Source: Welwitschia mirabilis (lineage: Eukaryota > Gnetophyta > Gnetopsida > Welwitschiales). From it: a stretch of 64,000 bases of DNA. Numbering within the stretch: position 1 is the first letter of the stretch; the number at the start of each line of letters is the position of its first letter. Shown piece by piece: positions 60,719 to 64,000 of the stretch. A program made the position numbers and the translations under genes. Under the pieces are notes generated by a model. The model saw only the letters and a list, made by a program, of their open reading frames with translations, was not told the origin of the DNA and made no database searches. Location of the stretch: NCBI GenBank assembly GCA_051453625.1, contig JBOZIK010000001.1:285256065-285320064 (forward strand). Reading direction: 5' to 3'.

Positions 60719-61692
60719 TGTTGCATGTGTATTTGTACAAATGTTTATACTAAAAAAGATCTTGTCATTCACAAATAAAATAGATATCGTATAATACATT
60801 AGTATAGTTGGGAGTGGATTAGAATGTCATATCTCATTAAAGACTTACGAGAGGATAATAAAGATTGATTTTCAACAAATTTAAGTAAACAAAATTAAAA
60901 AATAATATAGGAAATAAAATATTTAATGCAAATTCAAAAATGCAACTAACTAAATGTAATGTAGAATCAAACTAAACTACTTTGTTTTAGCCTTAACAAA
61001 GTCTTCTCTTAAGATCTATATTACAAATGAAATTTTTACAAAATAAAGGGCAACATAAACCATAAGAGCCATCACACAAATCTAAATACACAAATGAAAA
61101 CAAAGTCTATATTAAATAGAAACCAAACATTTAGGTTGCAAAATAGTTGGGCCTTACTGAAGGATGCATAACCCTCCACTAAGGTAATATCTTTTTGCAA
61201 CTATTGAGATATATCTCCTATCCTTCGATCTCCTATTACAAGAATTTTTAGTGTAATGAAAATAGAGAGGAGAATCGAAGAAGGTTTTATTTATAAGGTA
61301 ACACAATAGAAATGACAATAAAATAGGCTTCATAATAGATAAGAAATGAATAAAATGATCAACTGTTAGAGTTGGTTACAGTGGTCATCCTATCTATCAT
61401 TCTGATGACATAGGGGATGAGGACTTTTTACAAAAGATGACTCACCAGATGACCCAACAGTGTCTTAGTAGCCCACATTAATAGATGACTAGCCTTTTTA
61501 TTAGTAATATTCCTTCATAGATTTGTGTATTATAATGTACCTTAAATGCCTTAATTCATGTTAAGAATTACACATTTTTAAGATTTTTTATCGATTCTCT
61601 TTTATCCTTAGAATTATATCTAAAACTATGCAAATGTCCTACAAAATAGCTCATAAAATCTTATCAAATAACCACAAATTAGTAGTGCAATA
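60719..61692 (-). repeat. Athila-family LTR, copy d (5' LTR of nested element)
   Basis: Starts TGTTGCATGTGTATTTGTAC on the plus strand next to the primer site and ends near 61692, where Athila element B sequence resumes. Carries the palindrome GTCATC/GATGAC at 61384-61409. Confidence 0.85.
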
Positions 61693-63400
61693 ATTTCCTT
61701 CTAAAGTAACATTAATAGTTGTTGCTCCTAATCTTTAAACATTGTATATATCTATAAAACTAAGTTATCAATGAATTGAGCTAGAAAGACTTTACTAGGA
61801 ATAGTTCATTTTCATTTCCTCTTAATCAGATCTTTTTATAACTTAACATACTTAGGGTTCCCTTGCAAATGTTTTCAAAATGATAAATATATGCTTACAT
61901 TTTATGTTAGATGTTCATCAAAGTTAGGATTTTTATTTAGTCTATTAAGCCAAGGGGTTGTAGGTTTCATATAAGAAGAATTTTCCTTTTTATTAGTTAA
62001 AGGAGAAGGAAAAAATGATTTTTTTAGAATTTTTATATCCTCTTATTTATTATTTTTATTACTTTGAGATGTTGAAGCCTCATGGTAGGAAGTGTTATCT
62101 AATTTTCACTTCTTATCACAACCTCAAAATCTTTCTGAAATTCATTTGAATTTAATAAAGTTTTTGTGGTAAGTAATCCTTATCATATTTGGTTAGAAAG
62201 TATGGTTTGTTATAATATAATCACAATATTTTCAATGTTGGAATTTGTTATTTTTTGGGTTTTTCTTAACTTATCAATAGAATTTCAAAATGGGTTACGT
62301 TGGTTTTGCAAGTTGAATGAGCTTGCTTGATTATTTGAGTTGTTTAATTGGAAATTTACATTCTTAAATTTTTTTCTAGATGGTTGGAAACTAAGATGAT
62401 TTGTTTGAAAATTTTTGAAATTAGATTATCCATTAATCCTAAGTTGAAAGTTGTTGTAACTTTGGATTTAATTTTAACTTTGTTTTTAATTAAAGTTTGA
62501 AGACCTTTGGTTAAAAGCACACAGTTTTTCAAAATTCTTTCTCTATATATTAGTAATAAATAACATTATTTAGTTACATGATAGTTATCTTTACATAAAT
62601 TACAAGTTGAAGATACAACTAAACTCTTTTCTATTACCACTGTTACATCTAAGATCATCCGAGTGTATTTTTCTAAAGTCGAGGTAAAATCCTTAATGAT
62701 ATTAGTTAGTTCTTTTTCAATCTTTGCTTTTTTTCTCTCATTCTTAATCTTCTTAAGATCTTGAATGATTTTACCTACTATTCAATTTTTTCTAGGTGAG
62801 GGTTTAGGCTAAGTTTGACTTCTAGTAACTCTTCCAACGCTCTCTAAGCATTATCTAAAGTAAGGTTCATCAAATTTCTTCCACATGAAAAACCAACAAG
62901 TTGCTTTGTCTAACTATTAAGTTCATTATAAAAATAGTCTACTAATTCTTCTTTAAAAAAGACATTTACAAAATTCAAATGTAAAGCAATGAAAAATGTC
63001 TCATAGATAGAGGCATAATCTTTATTAAGCTCTTGTTAAAAGTTAGTTACTTCTTTCTTAAATTTTTTAATGGTATTTTCACTTGTGAATCTCTTAATAA
63101 AAGCTTTTTAAACTTGACTCTATATTTTTAGACTATTATGTGGAATTGTTCTTAACCAAAGTTTATCTTTACCTTTTAAAGTAATGGAAAAAATAGCCAT
63201 GTAAGTTCTATCACTTATTCTTTTCTTATCATTTCCTAAAGTGTTAGATGTTGGCAATGTGTTATAAAGGATCTTGATCATGTTCACCACTAAAAATGAG
63301 ATAACATTTAAATTTCTAACTTTGACATTATTACTAGGAGGTAAAGCAAAATGGGTTTGGATTTCACATTTTTTATTAGTGATCAGCTCTTTAAAGGTGA
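61693..63400 (-). pseudogene. Athila gag remnant (element B)
   Basis: Near 63230-63060 the frame reads RTYMAIFSITLKGKDKLWLR, TIPHNSLKI, stop, SQV, stop, KAFIKRFTSENTIKKF, matching Athila gag (LRLFPFSLKGKAKxWLRxLPPNSITTWxELxxAFLxKFFP). Near 62950-62810 it reads EELVDYFYNELNS, TAG, TKQLVGFSCGRNLMNLTLDN, stop, RALEELLE, matching FYNGLxxxTKQxVDAxxGGxLMxKTPxEAxxLLE. Stops stand at expected Trp and Gln. The low end (GATTINVTLEGN near 61730-61694) matches the sequence before the protease and is cut by the nested LTR. Gag would form the virus-like particle. Confidence 0.8.
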
Positions 63401-64000
63401 CATTGGCATTGGGCTTATAGGTGTAGTCATAGAAGTTCCAATAACAAGGTGCAAATTAAGCGAAGTGACTTGCTTTTTTTTTTATAATGAACTAGACATA
63501 TTTGAAAATTAATGTTCTTCTAAACTATTATCAAAATAATTTTTTGAAAAATTTTCTTTTACAAAATCAAATTCTAAAGTAGTAAATGTAAACATGTTTA
63601 GAATGTTAGAAACTTACATAACTTTGGTATGCATACCTAAGTTAAAAGTCGATCAAATTTTCTTGGATGTTTTTCTCTATGAATAGCCACTCTCTCTAAT
63701 ATTTTTCTTACTTACTAGATTTTATCATATCTCAGCATGCTAAGTTCTGATATTCAGTGTGCATCATCCCTATGGTCATCCATACACTAGTTTAGAAAAT
63801 AAAAACATAGAAAACATAAAAAATAAAAAATGCAAAAAATAGAAGTGTGAAATAATAGATAAGTAAATCATAGAAAATCCAGTGTCATCCTCTTGAGTTA
63901 TTTGGACAACAAAGGGAATGACAGGAAAATCCTAAAAAGTTTTAAGAAAGTAAAAAAATAGAAAGCTCAAGGCACATAGGCCATCATCGCCACACGTCAT
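63401..64000. other. Probable 5' untranslated region of Athila element B
   Basis: No coding signature is seen. Decayed palindromic motifs at 63752-63785 and 63877-63925 resemble those at 60183-60440, which fits a 5' untranslated position. The 5' LTR is not reached. Confidence 0.45.

Larger units (their letters stand above)
54229..61692 (-). mobile_element. Complete non-autonomous Athila-family element nested in element B
   Basis: It has two LTRs in the same orientation (54229-55254 and 60719-61692), a tRNA-Asp-type primer site (60715-60703), a 5' untranslated part with palindromes (60700-59940), the leader ORF (59921-58000), untranslated modules 2 and 1, and a 3' LTR. No gag, protease, RT or integrase is recognisable in about 5.4 kb of interior, although 686 Ns may hide some or may be a false gap. 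It resembles a large retrotransposon derivative that relied on proteins of relatives such as its own host element. A target-site duplication could not be identified. Confidence 0.8.
44929..63700 (-). mobile_element. Athila element B, split by a nested element
   Basis: Minus-strand order is gag (63400-61700), [nested element 61692-54229], protease (54228-53803), RT (53310-52500), RNase H (52280-51960), integrase (51700-50600), untranslated modules (50790-50335 and 49575-49110), a plant-transposon-type ORF (47950-46570), polypurine tract and 3' LTR b. Without the insert this spans at least 11 kb, as expected for Athila. The 5' LTR must lie beyond the right end of the window. All coding parts are broken. 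Confidence 0.75.

Noticed and set aside
54224-61697. Target-site duplication of the nested element
   Set aside because: Five-base flanks on the two sides (near TTCTA and ATAAT) do not match convincingly; both LTR tips are decayed.

Overview
This window looks like a heavily repetitive, A+T-rich stretch of nuclear DNA from a flowering plant. The evidence is the kinds of mobile element present: Athila-type, chromodomain (Tekay/Del-type) and SIRE-type LTR retrotransposons plus a plant LINE. I found no intact host gene and no tRNA or rRNA gene. Nearly all coding sequence is broken retrotransposon protein, read here by translating through stops and frameshifts. Eight N runs divide the window; five are exactly 100 bases, the usual placeholder for a gap of unknown size, so order and distance across them are uncertain.

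Layout: (1) 1-1318, minus: an unusually G+C-rich degenerate reading frame of unknown identity with a J-domain-like end. (2) About 1404-7040, minus: a decayed Ty3/gypsy chromovirus with gag, protease, RT, RNase H, integrase, chromodomain and an initiator-Met-tRNA primer site. (3) 9770-14350, minus: LTR, untranslated module and leader ORF of a non-autonomous Athila-family element. (4) 14451-16171: a short contig nearly duplicating 20233-21990. (5) 16650-18300, minus: LINE reverse transcriptase lying within the Athila copy of 18850-23489. (6) 24000-28624: mostly unclassified. (7) 28725-30027: another Athila gag fragment. (8) about 31440-37110, plus: a decayed SIRE-type copia, then a second copia RT fragment at 38314-39500. 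(9) 39600-44900: unclassified, with one weak coiled-coil remnant. (10) 44929 to the right end, minus: a large Athila element (3' LTR, plant-transposon-type ORF, integrase, RNase H, RT, protease, gag) interrupted between gag and protease by a complete LTR-to-LTR element of the same LTR family at 54229-61692.

In life the autonomous elements would have supplied Gag and Pol. The non-autonomous copies (9770-14350 and 54229-61692) keep LTRs, primer site and a leader ORF but show no recognisable pol, so they probably depended on relatives such as those at 18850-23489 and 44929-63700. Two themes cut across the window. First, in-frame stops sit almost only where Gln, Trp or Arg is expected, and comparison of three copies of the leader ORF inside this window shows directly that CAA became TAA and TGG became TAG or TGA, the mark of cytosine deamination in methylated repeats. 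Second, a short palindromic motif (GTCATCC ... GGATGAC) recurs in the LTRs and untranslated parts of the Athila family.
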